From Streptomyces sp. TSRI0281 (GTDB lineage Bacteria > Actinomycetota > Actinomycetes > Streptomycetales > Streptomycetaceae), in NCBI RefSeq assembly GCF_001905125.1, contig NZ_LWLE01000023.1:186001-250000 (forward strand): a DNA stretch of 64,000 nt, given 5' to 3'. Shown here one piece after another: positions 8,401 to 16,268 of this stretch (position 1 is the stretch's first letter; every line of letters starts with the position of its first letter). The position numbers and the translations under genes are program-made. The notes under the pieces were generated by a model. It had not been told where the DNA came from. It saw only the letters and a list, made by a program, of their open reading frames with translations, and searched no databases.

Positions 8401-11400
8401 GCGCCTTCGGCGCCGACGAACCCGTGGTGGACCCGCAGGAACTGGCCGCCAAGTTCGCCGGGCTGCCGACCAAGGACGAGGCGCTGAAGAAGGCCCAGGC
8501 GGGCAACGCGCCGGGCGTGGAGATGCAGGGCGCCGCCGAGCAGACGGCGGGCGAGCAGGGCACGGCCGTCGACACCAAGGGCCAGGAGACGGTCGCGACC
8601 GGCAAGGACGACGCCGGGCGCCCGATGGGCGAGAACCAGGTCTACCCCAACGCTCCCAAGGAGCAGATGACCGCGAAGGTCCCGGGGGGCCAGGGCGGCA
8701 ACGGGGCAGCGCCGGACGGTGGCGCGGGCACCGGAGCCGTACCCCCGGAGGCCGCCTCCGAGGTGGCGGAGCACGAGCGGGGGCCGGAGTTCCAGGCTGC
8801 GTTCAGCGACGGCCAGAAGGGGATGTCCGAGGGGCGGCAGACCAAGGACAAGGACTTCCGCGACTCCCAGCAGAAGCACAGGGCCAAGGTCGATGCCGAG
8901 GTCGCGGCCAACACCAAGAGCCAGGCGGGCGAGCGTGAGAAGGCGCTTGCCGATGTCGACGCCGAGCGTGCCGACTGGCGCACGGAGCAGGACGCGGAAC
9001 TCAAGACCCTCGGCACGAAGAAGACCGAGCGGCACGAGAAGGTCCGCACGGATGTACAGGAGAAGGAGAAGAAGACCGACGAGGACGTCGTCAAGGAGAA
9101 GGACGACGGCGACAGGAAGATCCGGGACGAGAACACCAAGGCCGAGAAGGACGCGGAGAAGGCGCGCGACGACAGCGTCGAGCAGTCGGGCAACTGGGTC
9201 AGCAAGGCCTTCGACTGGATCAAGCAGAAGGTCATCGAGATCAAGGAGACGATCGTCCGCGTCATCAGGACGGCGCGCAACGCGGTCATCGGCTTCATCA
9301 AGAACTTCAAGGAGACGGTCGAGCGCTGGATCGCCGAGGCGCGCAAGTTCATCGTCGAAGCGATCAAGAATCTGATCAACGATCTGATCGAATTCGCGAA
9401 GGCCATGGTGCGGGCCGTCATCGAACTGGCCCGCAGCATCAGGAAGTTCATCGCGGGCCTGATCGAGGCCGCAATCGCCCTGGTCAACAAGCTCGCGACG
9501 ATGCTGAAGCAGATCATCACGGATCTGCTGGACGCCATCGGCAAGCTGCTGAGCAGCATCCTGGACTTCCTGAAGAAGATGCTCCAGGCCGTGGTCAAGG
9601 CGGTCGTGGACGCGGTGAAGGCGGTCCTGGACTTCGCCTCGAAGCTGCTGAGCGCGCTCGGTGACTGGATGCTCATCGCGGTCGACTTCCTCTCCGACCC
9701 GGGTGGCTGGCTGGGCGGTGCGAAGAACTCGGCGGTGGACGGCGCGAAGAACCACCTCTTCCGCGAGGTCAAGGCCGCGGTCAAGCAGTGGTTCAACGAC
9801 AAGATCCAGGAAATCATCGGCGTCCCGAAGGCCATCTTGGACAAGCTGCTCAAGGGCGGCATCAAGATGGAGGAGATCGTCAAGGAGGCGTGGGACGCCG
9901 TGGTCCCCCAACTCCCCTTGATCATCGGCGAACTGGTCATGACGAAGATCGTCGCCAAGCTGATCCCGGGCGCGGGCTGGGTGATGGCCGTCATCGACGC
10001 CATCCGCACGGCGTGGGGTGCGCTGAGCGCGATCCTGAGCGCGCTGGGCATGGTGCTGGACTGGCTGAAGTCCGTACGCCGCGGGGGCGCCGGAATCCTC
10101 TTCGCCAAGGCGGTCGCGGCCGGAGTGGTCGCCCTCCTGGAAGTCCTGTACCAGGCATTGATGACGGGCATCGGCAAGTACGTGTCGAAGGTGGGCAGGC
10201 GCCTCAAGGGAGTCGCGGCGAAGCTCGGCAAGGGCGACAAGGGCAACGACAAGGGCCCGGGTGCCGCCGGCTCGGACGACAAGGGCAAGGGCGACGACAA
10301 GAAGGCCCAGGACCAGGACCCGAAATCCACCACCCCGAAGCCCACGGCCCCGAACGCCCGCCCGACTACGCCGAAGCCCACGACACCGGGCCCGAACGGC
10401 AAGCCGAAGACGGGCCCGGGAGAGGGCAGGAAGCCCACGACGACACCCACGTCCACGTCCAAGGACAAGAACGGCCGGCCGAAGAACAAGGACGACGACA
10501 AGCCGAACACCCGCCCGACCCCGTCCCCGAAGCCCAAGCCAAAAGCGGATCCCCCACCGAAGCCGAAGACCGAGCCGGACACGAAGCCGAAGCCGAAGGA
10601 CGACACCCCGGGCAAGCCTAAGGACGACAAGGACACCCCGGCCAAACCGAAGGACCAGAACCCGACCAAGCCCAAGGACAAGCCGGGCGACAAGAACGCC
10701 CCGGGCAAGCCCACCAAGCCGAAGGACAAGGAAGACGGCAAGGATTCGAAGAAGCCGAAGCCGGACAAGCACAAGGACAAGGACGGAAAGCCGAAGGACA
10801 AGGACCCGACCAAGGAGAAGCAGGACAAGAAGGACCAGCGCAAGAAGGACGAGGACTCGAAGGATTCAAAGGATGAACGGCTGGACAAAATCATCCCCCG
10901 AATTCGCCGCATCCTCACCGAGCGACTCGAACCGGGTGTTTCGAATCGTGCGCATAGGGCACTTCTCTCGTCCCTGCGCGCGTGGTATCGACTGACCAGT
11001 TTGGACAAGCAGGGCGGGGACGAGTTCTCCATCCGGGCGACGCTCAACCCCAGCCGTCCCGTCATTGGTGGATTCTCGCAAGGCTTGCTCGACTACTTGC
11101 GGCGGCAACAACTGCCGCGCCCTGTCATCGAACCCGCCCCACAGAGCGGAGTCCGACCGGCAGTAACTACCCACGCCAAGTACATCAATCCAGAATATGC
11201 GAGGGAGCACGGCCAGGAACCCGGCGGACAATACACCGAGGGTTGGTACTACCTGTCGCGGTACAAGTTGACACCAGGCGTCCCCCAATGGGATCGCATG
11301 CACCTGCTGCCGCGCGAGATAGGCGGGGCGGCCGTGACATCCAACTTTGTTCCCGCCAAGAACTCCGACAATGCTCCGTTTTATCACACCATCGAAAAAT

Positions 11401-11918
11401 TCGCCGCGGGGGCATTCGGGCAAAACGCAACGAATGATCCGCCGATCCCTGGATGGTACACAGCAAAACTGACACGCTACAAAGGCCAGAGTAATATCAC
11501 CTACCCGCACGGAAACACGTATCCAGAAGGCTTTCCGCAGCAGCTCTCAGTCACGTGGGGGATGTACAAAAGGAGGGGTACCGGTACCGGTCAAAATAAT
11601 TCAGACTGGATGAAGGAGGCCCCGAAAATGAACAGCGTCAAGAATTTTGACCCTCCGCCGGCACCGACCTTCGTCGGACCCCTTACACCTCCAATCAATA
11701 TCAACACAGCCCCTCGCGGCGAGGTGAGGAAGGCTTTGGATAAATCGGGAGCAATGTACGTGAACGCAGTCCTCAAGCAGAGGACATTCAGCGACTTTGC
11801 CGACTTGAAGAGAAAGCTGACGGGATACAAATCAAAGACCGGAAAGCCACTGAATAACTTCGAAGCAACCATGAGGAGGCTCAAGCAGCGCGCAACTCAC
11901 GGCTACTTCACCTTCTGA
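5472..11918 (+). CDS. Giant DUF4157 (eCIS-core) protein with tape-measure-like helices and C-terminal nuclease-like toxin domain
   Basis: This 2148-aa protein is modular. Residues 36-115 are a DUF4157/eCIS-core domain with an HELLH zinc-type motif at 107-111. Residues about 250-930 are acidic, Ala/Pro-rich low complexity, including eight exact DEER repeats. Residues about 1130-1235 are a charged coiled-coil-like segment. Residues about 1235-1590 are long amphipathic and hydrophobic helices resembling a tape-measure protein. Residues about 1590-1803 are a Lys/Pro/Asp linker. Residues 1803-2148 are a distinct globular end with DRMHLLPREIGG (His1944) and SNFVPAKN, resembling His-Me-finger DNA/RNA non-specific nucleases, then a ComEA-like ININTA helix-hairpin-helix segment. 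GC falls clearly from about 10,870 onward. The N-terminal family is known to mark eCIS cargo. Combined tape measure and effector is my inference. Confidence 0.82.
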   Translation: MSTSHSQEARSDQSAKRRKRKERAASRAPEPKNIVSGAGQPLDLSVRRELEERLGHDFGRVRLHTDPDAGALTEMLGADAVAVGQDIFFREGTYRPGTVDGQRLLAHELLHTVQNPHGLGALRAGRDLGAVSLPQQAMEREAEVAAQESVRDGEPETRVGEGQATPGWLRYATVDADRNRMEQIDPATLVERLANSVVRSLRGDPEDRSKRTRRQLALLPDELQDNVLERLETRLLSSEHERLLDLVDEVEAYDDLERDSLDAPTAENDPAQALRYERDSERRAAEEERAEAEEPTAAPGPEKERDEAEGAPGSTPENTRGPKDEERDEERDEERDEERDEERDEERDEERDEERNAGSGAGSGSGVGTAPEGGQPDAAPAPAAAPQPSSSSSSSAAASSGGGKQSSAPAAGGREGKEGQGRQEGQDQQGAPAASKEESAARNRPGATEALVAGQRLKPEDKRGSDKPTGSSATSGRDAQLPGAFSRLEGVRNQDLDGPEERADEDPFASGSGSEVEVGGGEESAWDVKLQPEDFLPAQDLDVSGVPTADKLDPSSSGTAAAPSFPAPPVTKADQVQAERDAEDAEDAAAEMEPEADGAGSADGTEPSAEADGAGPAGAQPGGLALERAAEARPVTTSKDPKSGDDPKAGPVAAQTAVQEAPGTSEAGSDAKEAAEKEEKGTPAGGETQAGAQEKASPQAVAGNAAAPEPAAKEEQKKTDAAPAGRSEPAADAQSPSPARDTHVSGGSNVETSGGAPNESADGPSSKSEPVSRTESAAPKTPATPEPTKPADAPTSAKAAPAPRAAASKPAPAAKGSPGGGGGGGGSKAAAPGKGKGRKDSGAAPNLSGVAPEAGLTTASKLKPHKALQAMSGVSGSVDRTVGDEHKSLAAAPPSMQRPAGAPQTLQGKPKADAAAQYSQDPAAKSEAPKDEKAEVKGAKEPEGQIEAEKAEEPGGWDTFKMALGFIGGKIVNGIASAFGADEPVVDPQELAAKFAGLPTKDEALKKAQAGNAPGVEMQGAAEQTAGEQGTAVDTKGQETVATGKDDAGRPMGENQVYPNAPKEQMTAKVPGGQGGNGAAPDGGAGTGAVPPEAASEVAEHERGPEFQAAFSDGQKGMSEGRQTKDKDFRDSQQKHRAKVDAEVAANTKSQAGEREKALADVDAERADWRTEQDAELKTLGTKKTERHEKVRTDVQEKEKKTDEDVVKEKDDGDRKIRDENTKAEKDAEKARDDSVEQSGNWVSKAFDWIKQKVIEIKETIVRVIRTARNAVIGFIKNFKETVERWIAEARKFIVEAIKNLINDLIEFAKAMVRAVIELARSIRKFIAGLIEAAIALVNKLATMLKQIITDLLDAIGKLLSSILDFLKKMLQAVVKAVVDAVKAVLDFASKLLSALGDWMLIAVDFLSDPGGWLGGAKNSAVDGAKNHLFREVKAAVKQWFNDKIQEIIGVPKAILDKLLKGGIKMEEIVKEAWDAVVPQLPLIIGELVMTKIVAKLIPGAGWVMAVIDAIRTAWGALSAILSALGMVLDWLKSVRRGGAGILFAKAVAAGVVALLEVLYQALMTGIGKYVSKVGRRLKGVAAKLGKGDKGNDKGPGAAGSDDKGKGDDKKAQDQDPKSTTPKPTAPNARPTTPKPTTPGPNGKPKTGPGEGRKPTTTPTSTSKDKNGRPKNKDDDKPNTRPTPSPKPKPKADPPPKPKTEPDTKPKPKDDTPGKPKDDKDTPAKPKDQNPTKPKDKPGDKNAPGKPTKPKDKEDGKDSKKPKPDKHKDKDGKPKDKDPTKEKQDKKDQRKKDEDSKDSKDERLDKIIPRIRRILTERLEPGVSNRAHRALLSSLRAWYRLTSLDKQGGDEFSIRATLNPSRPVIGGFSQGLLDYLRRQQLPRPVIEPAPQSGVRPAVTTHAKYINPEYAREHGQEPGGQYTEGWYYLSRYKLTPGVPQWDRMHLLPREIGGAAVTSNFVPAKNSDNAPFYHTIEKFAAGAFGQNATNDPPIPGWYTAKLTRYKGQSNITYPHGNTYPEGFPQQLSVTWGMYKRRGTGTGQNNSDWMKEAPKMNSVKNFDPPPAPTFVGPLTPPININTAPRGEVRKALDKSGAMYVNAVLKQRTFSDFADLKRKLTGYKSKTGKPLNNFEATMRRLKQRATHGYFTF
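6441..6536 (+). repeat. Eight perfect 12-bp tandem repeats (DEER codons)
   Basis: The unit GACGAGGAGCGG is repeated eight times without a mismatch inside the DUF4157 gene, encoding DEER eight times. Perfect identity at the DNA level in a 12-bp multiple suggests slippage-driven length variation that keeps the frame. Confidence 0.95.
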
Positions 11919-11957
11919 TGAAATCCAGGTCTTTGATCCCGAAGAGAGCGAACAGTC

Positions 11958-12674
11958 ATGCCGAATCTCACTCGCAACGAGCTGCGACACGCAGAATCAC
12001 TGGACGGAATCCGGTCAAGCCCCGCTCTGAAGGCCGATTGCGGGAATCCTGATCAACTGGGATCAGCCGTCGAGACGGCTCGCTCTCTGAGCGAGTACGA
12101 CGCAGCATGGGACGGCATTGCACTGGGCCAGGAAATCACGAACTGCGCTCTGCGATTCACCGACATGGGAGCCCAGTGGGAGACACGTACGAGAAAAGGA
12201 TTTCCTGAAGTTCGCGGGGATTTCAATCTCCTTCACCTTCACGACGTACTGAAGCAAAAGGAAGGCGGCCCAGCCACGATTCCTGATCCTAACGAATTCC
12301 AAATCAAGTTCCTCTCGGAACTTCGCGTCTTTGATCACACACCACGATCCGGCGCCGGGAAGCTGACATACATCCGAATGCAACCCAAGGTCGATCCGCT
12401 GGAGATCTGGTACAGCGCCATCGCAGATATCGGCGGTGATCCATATCTGCCTGGATTCATCAAGATGAACATTACTTACTGTCAGTATCTCGATGCCATG
12501 ATTCTCACAAAGGGCACTTACGGATGGCAATACCTGTATACAGATATCTCGCTGAGTCGTGGCGATTTCCACGAAACGGTCAAGTATCTCCAGGGCATGT
12601 TGTCGGTATTTCCCGAGATCTTCCCGCAGCACGACTACGGTGATTTGCGCGCCCGCCTGGAGGCCCGGCTGTGA
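11958..12674 (+). CDS. Putative immunity protein to the DUF4157 toxin tip
   Basis: The 238-aa protein has no signal peptide or membrane segment. It follows the toxin-like C-terminus by 39 bp and shares its lowered GC and relaxed codon use, unlike every neighbour. The C-terminal half (residues 125-238, with LEIWYSAIADIGGDP, YCQYLDAMILTKGTYGWQYLY and a helical end) looks distantly like the SUKH/SMI1-KNR4 fold common among immunity proteins, but this is a weak visual match. Its stop overlaps the GTG start of the next CIS structural gene (GTGA at 12671-12674), so it is locked into the operon. Position, composition and cytosolic character argue for immunity; a cargo chaperone is the main alternative. 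Confidence 0.55.
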   Translation: MPNLTRNELRHAESLDGIRSSPALKADCGNPDQLGSAVETARSLSEYDAAWDGIALGQEITNCALRFTDMGAQWETRTRKGFPEVRGDFNLLHLHDVLKQKEGGPATIPDPNEFQIKFLSELRVFDHTPRSGAGKLTYIRMQPKVDPLEIWYSAIADIGGDPYLPGFIKMNITYCQYLDAMILTKGTYGWQYLYTDISLSRGDFHETVKYLQGMLSVFPEIFPQHDYGDLRARLEARL

Positions 12675-13357
12675 CCCGCTACGCAGACATCCCCAAGCCC
12701 ATCCGCTCCGGCATAGTCGTCGTCGATCCCGAGCGCGGTACCCCCCAGCGCATCATCGTTCTCCAGTTCAATCCCGACACCCTCGAACGCTCCCTCGCGC
12801 CCCAGTCCGCCGGCGGTGGTGGGGACTCCGGCGGCGGAGGGAGTGGGGGTGGGGACCGGAATGAGGCGCTGCGGCTCAAAGGGCCCGCTCAGGAGACCTG
12901 GAAGTTCACCGCCGAGATCGATGCCACCGATCAGTTCGAGGTGGCCGCTCCCGATGGAATTCATCCGGAGCTGGCCACCCTCGAAATGCTCGTGCATCCG
13001 ACCACGGCCCAGCTGCGGGAGGCGAGCCGGCTCACCAAGAAGGGAACCATCGAGATCAGCCCGATCGAGATGCCGTTGACCCTCTTCACCTGGGGCAGCA
13101 AGCGCGTCATGCCCGTGCGGCTGACCGAACTGTCCATCAACGAGTCCGCGTTCGACGTGAATCTCAATCCGATCCGGGCCGCGCTGAGCATCGGCATGAA
13201 GGTGCTCAGTGTCAGCGATCTGCCCGCCGGGCACCGCGGGGCCGATCTGTACATGGCGCATCTCGCGCAGAAGGAGCGGCTCGCCAGGGCCGCCCGTAGC
13301 GGCGGGCTCGCCGCGTTGGGGCTTGCCGGGCGGGACGCCGGGCTGGGGAGGGGCTGA
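12671..13357 (+). CDS. CIS tube-initiator protein (Afp7/Pvc7 N-terminal-like)
   Basis: The 228-aa product matches the contractile-injection-system tube-like domain of Afp7-type proteins: RIIVLQFNPDTLERSL, ETWKFTAEIDATDQ, LEMLVHPTT and FTWGSKRVMPVRLTELSINE. These proteins form the first ring linking spike/hub to the tube. A Gly/Ser-rich loop (about residues 45-60, GGGGDSGGGGSGGG) interrupts the domain. In Afp the LysM part is on the same chain; here it is the separate next gene. The GTG start overlaps the upstream immunity-like gene by 4 bp, which supports this start. Confidence 0.82.
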   Translation: MTRYADIPKPIRSGIVVVDPERGTPQRIIVLQFNPDTLERSLAPQSAGGGGDSGGGGSGGGDRNEALRLKGPAQETWKFTAEIDATDQFEVAAPDGIHPELATLEMLVHPTTAQLREASRLTKKGTIEISPIEMPLTLFTWGSKRVMPVRLTELSINESAFDVNLNPIRAALSIGMKVLSVSDLPAGHRGADLYMAHLAQKERLARAARSGGLAALGLAGRDAGLGRG

Positions 13358-13366
13358 GCCGAGGTC

Positions 13367-13750
13367 ATGGCCGACATCGAACCGTACGAGAACGCGCTGG
13401 ACACCATTCCCGGCGCCCACCCCTACCCGCGCTCCAGCCGGTACCACGACGCCGAGATCGGGGTGCACCGGATGGCGGACGGGACCGAAGTCCGTTACAC
13501 CAAACGGCGGTTGCTGCCCCCGATCGAGAACGTCACGGACGACGAGACCGCGCCGCACACCGTCAGCAGCGGGGAGCGGCCCGATCTGCTGGCCCAGCGG
13601 TATCTCGGGGACCCGGGACAGTGGTGGCAGATCGCCGACGCGAATCCCGTGCTGGACCCGCAGGAGCTGACGCAGGAGGCGGGCCGTGTCATCGCGATCC
13701 CGCACGCCGGGGGCTTCCCCGGGGCGGGGGCGGGTGCGCGGTATGTCTGA
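13367..13750 (+). CDS. LysM-domain baseplate protein (gp53/tail protein X-like)
   Basis: This 127-aa protein carries a LysM-like domain at residues about 63-115 (APHTVSSGERPDLLAQ, GDPGQWWQIADANPVL, GRVIAIP). In contractile tails this domain sits in gp53-like or tail X proteins that bind the hub rather than cell wall. The N-terminal 60 residues (HPYPRSSRYHDAEIGV and GTEVRYTKRRLLPP) are the usual eCIS extension. It begins 9 bp after the tube-initiator gene and overlaps the hub gene by 8 bp. Confidence 0.83.
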   Translation: MADIEPYENALDTIPGAHPYPRSSRYHDAEIGVHRMADGTEVRYTKRRLLPPIENVTDDETAPHTVSSGERPDLLAQRYLGDPGQWWQIADANPVLDPQELTQEAGRVIAIPHAGGFPGAGAGARYV

Positions 13751-14882
13751 CCAGCCCGTGGGGGTCGGGCCCATCCACATCACCCTGGAGACGGGGCCGA
13801 AGCTGACCCGGCCCGTGCCGCCCGAGGTCGTGGAGGCGCTGCTGTCGGCTCAGATCACCGCGACCGCGGGTGAACGCAGCGGATTCCAGCTCGCGTTCGA
13901 CCTGACCAAGCAGGGCGCGCTGTCCCGGCGGCTGCTGCCCGAGGGGTTCTTCGACCCGAAGACCCGGGTGATTCTCAGCGTGAGCGTCAAGGGCACCGCC
14001 TGGGTGCTGCTCGACGGGCTCATCGTGCGGCAGGAGGTCGGCGCCAGCAACCAGCCGGGGCACTCCACCCTCACGGTGACCGGCGAGGACCTCACCCTCC
14101 TGATGGACCTGGAGGAACGCACCGACCGCTATCCCAATCTGCGGCCCTCCGGACGCGTCGCCCGCATCCTGTCCCGGTACGCCGACTACGGCATCGAGCC
14201 CCATGTCTTCCAGGAGCAGATCGAACAGCCCCCGCGCGAGCGGCTCCGCGTCGACTACCAGTCGGGCACCGACCTGAGCTATGTGAACGAGCTGGCGCGT
14301 GCCAACGGCTACACCTTCTACCTCGAACCCGGCCCGCGCCCCGGCCACTCGGTCGCCGTGTGGGGACCGGAGGCCCGGCTCGGGCAGCGTCAGCACGCGC
14401 TCAACGTGAACATGGACGTCAACTCGACGGTGGACCAGCTGACGTTCGCGTACGACGGGACGGCCCGCGAGGAGCCGCAGGCCCGGGTGCAGGACCCGGC
14501 CACCCGCGACAGCCGACTGCTGCCGCAGCCCGACATCGGGCCGCTGCGCCCGCCGTTGGGCCGCCGGGCCACGCCCGCGCTGAAGCGCCGCACCCTGTCC
14601 GGCACGGCGAAGAGGGAGTCGGCGCAGGCGCAGGCGGAGCTGCTGGCGCGGGCCGCGCTGTCGGCCGATGCCATCTCCGGCTCCGGGTCGCTGGACGTGA
14701 ACCGGCACGGGTACATCCTGCGGCCGCGCGAGCTGGTCGGGGTCCGTGGCGCCGGGGTGACGTACGACGGCGACTACTTCGTCAAGTCCGTCACGCACAA
14801 CATCAGACCCGGCTCGTACCAGCAGAACTTCACCCTGTCGCGCGAGGGCCTGATCGCCCGGAGCGACACCGTACGACCGTAG
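13743..14882 (+). CDS. Hub protein, gp27/late-control-D-like
   Basis: The 379-aa product corresponds to the gp27-like N-terminal half of VgrG-type spikes (phage late control gene D family). Recognisable stretches include FQLAFDLTKQGALSRRL, GHSTLTVTGEDLTLLMDLEE, YQSGTDLSYVNELARANGY and DGDYFVKSVTHNIRPGSYQQ. The trimer forms the hub joining the baseplate to the spike. The spike's OB-fold part is the separate next gene, so this locus has a split VgrG. The start at 13743 overlaps the LysM stop by 8 bp; longer frames would run back through the LysM gene. A disordered insert lies near residues 245-290. Confidence 0.87.
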   Translation: MSDQPVGVGPIHITLETGPKLTRPVPPEVVEALLSAQITATAGERSGFQLAFDLTKQGALSRRLLPEGFFDPKTRVILSVSVKGTAWVLLDGLIVRQEVGASNQPGHSTLTVTGEDLTLLMDLEERTDRYPNLRPSGRVARILSRYADYGIEPHVFQEQIEQPPRERLRVDYQSGTDLSYVNELARANGYTFYLEPGPRPGHSVAVWGPEARLGQRQHALNVNMDVNSTVDQLTFAYDGTAREEPQARVQDPATRDSRLLPQPDIGPLRPPLGRRATPALKRRTLSGTAKRESAQAQAELLARAALSADAISGSGSLDVNRHGYILRPRELVGVRGAGVTYDGDYFVKSVTHNIRPGSYQQNFTLSREGLIARSDTVRP

Positions 14883-14918
14883 CGCCGCGACCGCGGAAAT
14901 GGACCAGGAGAGCTTCGC

Positions 14919-15449
14919 ATGGCTGCAGGACCGAACAACCGGTTTCTCGGCAAGTTCCGGGGGCGGGTGGTGAGCAATGACGATCCGCTGAGGATCGGGC
15001 GGGTCACGGTCAAGGTTCCGGACGTCCTCGGCGACGAGACGTCTACCTGGGCCATGCCCTGCCTGCCGTTCACCGGGCCGCAGTCGGGCCAGTACGTGGT
15101 GCCGGCCGCCGGGGCGGGGGTGTGGGTGGAGTTCGAGCAGGGGGAAGTCAGTTTCCCGATATGGACCGGGTGTTGGTACGGGGACAGCTCCGAGGTGCCG
15201 CCCGATGCCCTGACCGGCTCTCCGGCGCACCAGAACGTGGTGGTCCAGACGTCGGACCAGCACAAGTTCGTGATGGGTGACGTACCGGGCGGGGGCCAGG
15301 GCATCCGGCTCCAGGCCGCGAGCGGGGCGTACATCCAGCTCGACGAGAAGGGCGTGACGATCGCCAACGGTCAGGGCGCCTCGGTCGTGCTGAACGGCGG
15401 CGAGGTCAACATCAACGACGGCCGGCTGATCGTGGCCAAGAAGCAGTAG
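14919..15449 (+). CDS. Spike protein, gp5/baseplate V-like
   Basis: This 176-aa protein has an OB-fold region (residues about 8-95: FLGKFRGRVVSNDDP, RIGRVTVKVPDVLGDE, WVEFEQGEVSFPIWTG) and then a beta-rich repeat tail (TSDQHKFVMGDV, GAYIQLDEKGVTIANG, NINDGRLIV) that should form the trimeric beta-helix needle. With the gp27-like gene before it and the PAAR-like gene after it, it completes the puncturing device. A GGAGAG Shine-Dalgarno precedes ATG 14919. Confidence 0.87.
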   Translation: MAAGPNNRFLGKFRGRVVSNDDPLRIGRVTVKVPDVLGDETSTWAMPCLPFTGPQSGQYVVPAAGAGVWVEFEQGEVSFPIWTGCWYGDSSEVPPDALTGSPAHQNVVVQTSDQHKFVMGDVPGGGQGIRLQAASGAYIQLDEKGVTIANGQGASVVLNGGEVNINDGRLIVAKKQ

Positions 15450-15543
15450 CAGGAGCAGTAGGGGCGGAGCGGCAGTTGCCCGAGCAGTTCGCAGGAGCAG
15501 TAGCCGAAAGCGACACACACAGAGATCTACGGGGAGACGACTC

Positions 15544-15888
15544 TTGTCCACACGCGCAGGGACCATCGTCAGCGCCGCTGCCACGCTCACCTGCCCGCAC
15601 GGCGGCCGGGCGTCCGCCACCTCCGGGCGACCGGCCGCCGTGCGGGTGGACGGGCTGCCCGTGCACACGGCGTCCGACGTCTTCGCGGTGACCGGGTGCC
15701 CGCACATCGTCGACGGGGTGCCGCATCCGTGCACCACCGTCCGGTGGACCCCGCAGCCGGGCGGCGTGCTCGTCGACGGCGCGGCCGCCCTGCTGCACAC
15801 GAGTGCGGCGCAGTGCTTCAGCGCGGCACTCGTGCCGCAGGGGCCGCCGGTCGTCGCCACGTCGCTGCGGGGGGTGGTCTGCGGATGA
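15544..15888 (+). CDS. PAAR-like spike tip protein
   Basis: The 114-aa product has the PAAR-like layout: GTIVSAAATLTCPHGG near the start, VDGLPVHTASDVF, a central CPH, and AALLHTSAAQCFS. His and Cys residues placed like those that bind the metal at the cone tip are present (CPHGG at 17-21 and CPH near 52-54). PAAR proteins sharpen the spike and can carry effectors, but none is fused here. A TTG start at 15544 is the best fit, with GGGGAGACG just upstream. It overlaps the gp25 gene by 4 bp. Confidence 0.8.
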   Translation: MSTRAGTIVSAAATLTCPHGGRASATSGRPAAVRVDGLPVHTASDVFAVTGCPHIVDGVPHPCTTVRWTPQPGGVLVDGAAALLHTSAAQCFSAALVPQGPPVVATSLRGVVCG

Positions 15889-16268
15889 GGGCGAGGACCG
15901 TACGCGGCGACATCGCGTTCCCGTTCCGTATCGACCGGCGTGGGCGCAGCGCCCACGCGCCGTACGACGACCATGTGCGGGATCTGGTGGAGCAGTTGCT
16001 GTTCACCAGTCCGGGCGAGCGGGTGATGCGGCCCGACTTCGGCTGCGGGCTGCTGGATCTGGTCTTCACGCCGAACAGCCCCGAGCTGGCTTCGGCCCTG
16101 GAGCTGTCGGTGCAGGCCGCGCTCCAGCGCTGGCTGGGCGAACTGATCGATGTGGAGTCCCTGGACGTGGTGAGCGAGGAGAACGTGGTCCGGGTGTATC
16201 TGCGCTATGTGGTGCGCTCCACCGGGAGCCGGCGCGACGAGGTGTTCGAAGGGAGCGGGCCCGCATGA
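15885..16268 (+). CDS. Baseplate wedge protein, gp25-like
   Basis: This 127-aa protein is gp25-like (gpW/gp25 family), with DHVRDLVEQLLFTSPGERV, MRPDFGCGLLDLVFTPN and a C-terminal strand VVRVYLRYVVRSTG. gp25 proteins anchor the sheath to the baseplate; the lysozyme name is historical and no catalytic role is implied. ATG at 15885 overlaps the PAAR stop by 4 bp (ATGA), and the gene overlaps the next by 4 bp. The longer open frame upstream lies inside the PAAR gene and was not used. Confidence 0.87.
   Translation: MRARTVRGDIAFPFRIDRRGRSAHAPYDDHVRDLVEQLLFTSPGERVMRPDFGCGLLDLVFTPNSPELASALELSVQAALQRWLGELIDVESLDVVSEENVVRVYLRYVVRSTGSRRDEVFEGSGPA

Noticed and set aside
7272..10772. 1166-codon minus-strand open frame opposite the DUF4157 gene
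   Set aside because: It is an antisense shadow of a GC3-biased gene; the translation is Leu/Arg-rich repeats with no domain pattern.
5472..12674. Prophage insertion as the source of the CIS genes
   Set aside because: There are no integrase, terminase, capsid or portal genes and no attachment-site repeats; the gene set is that of a tail-like particle.
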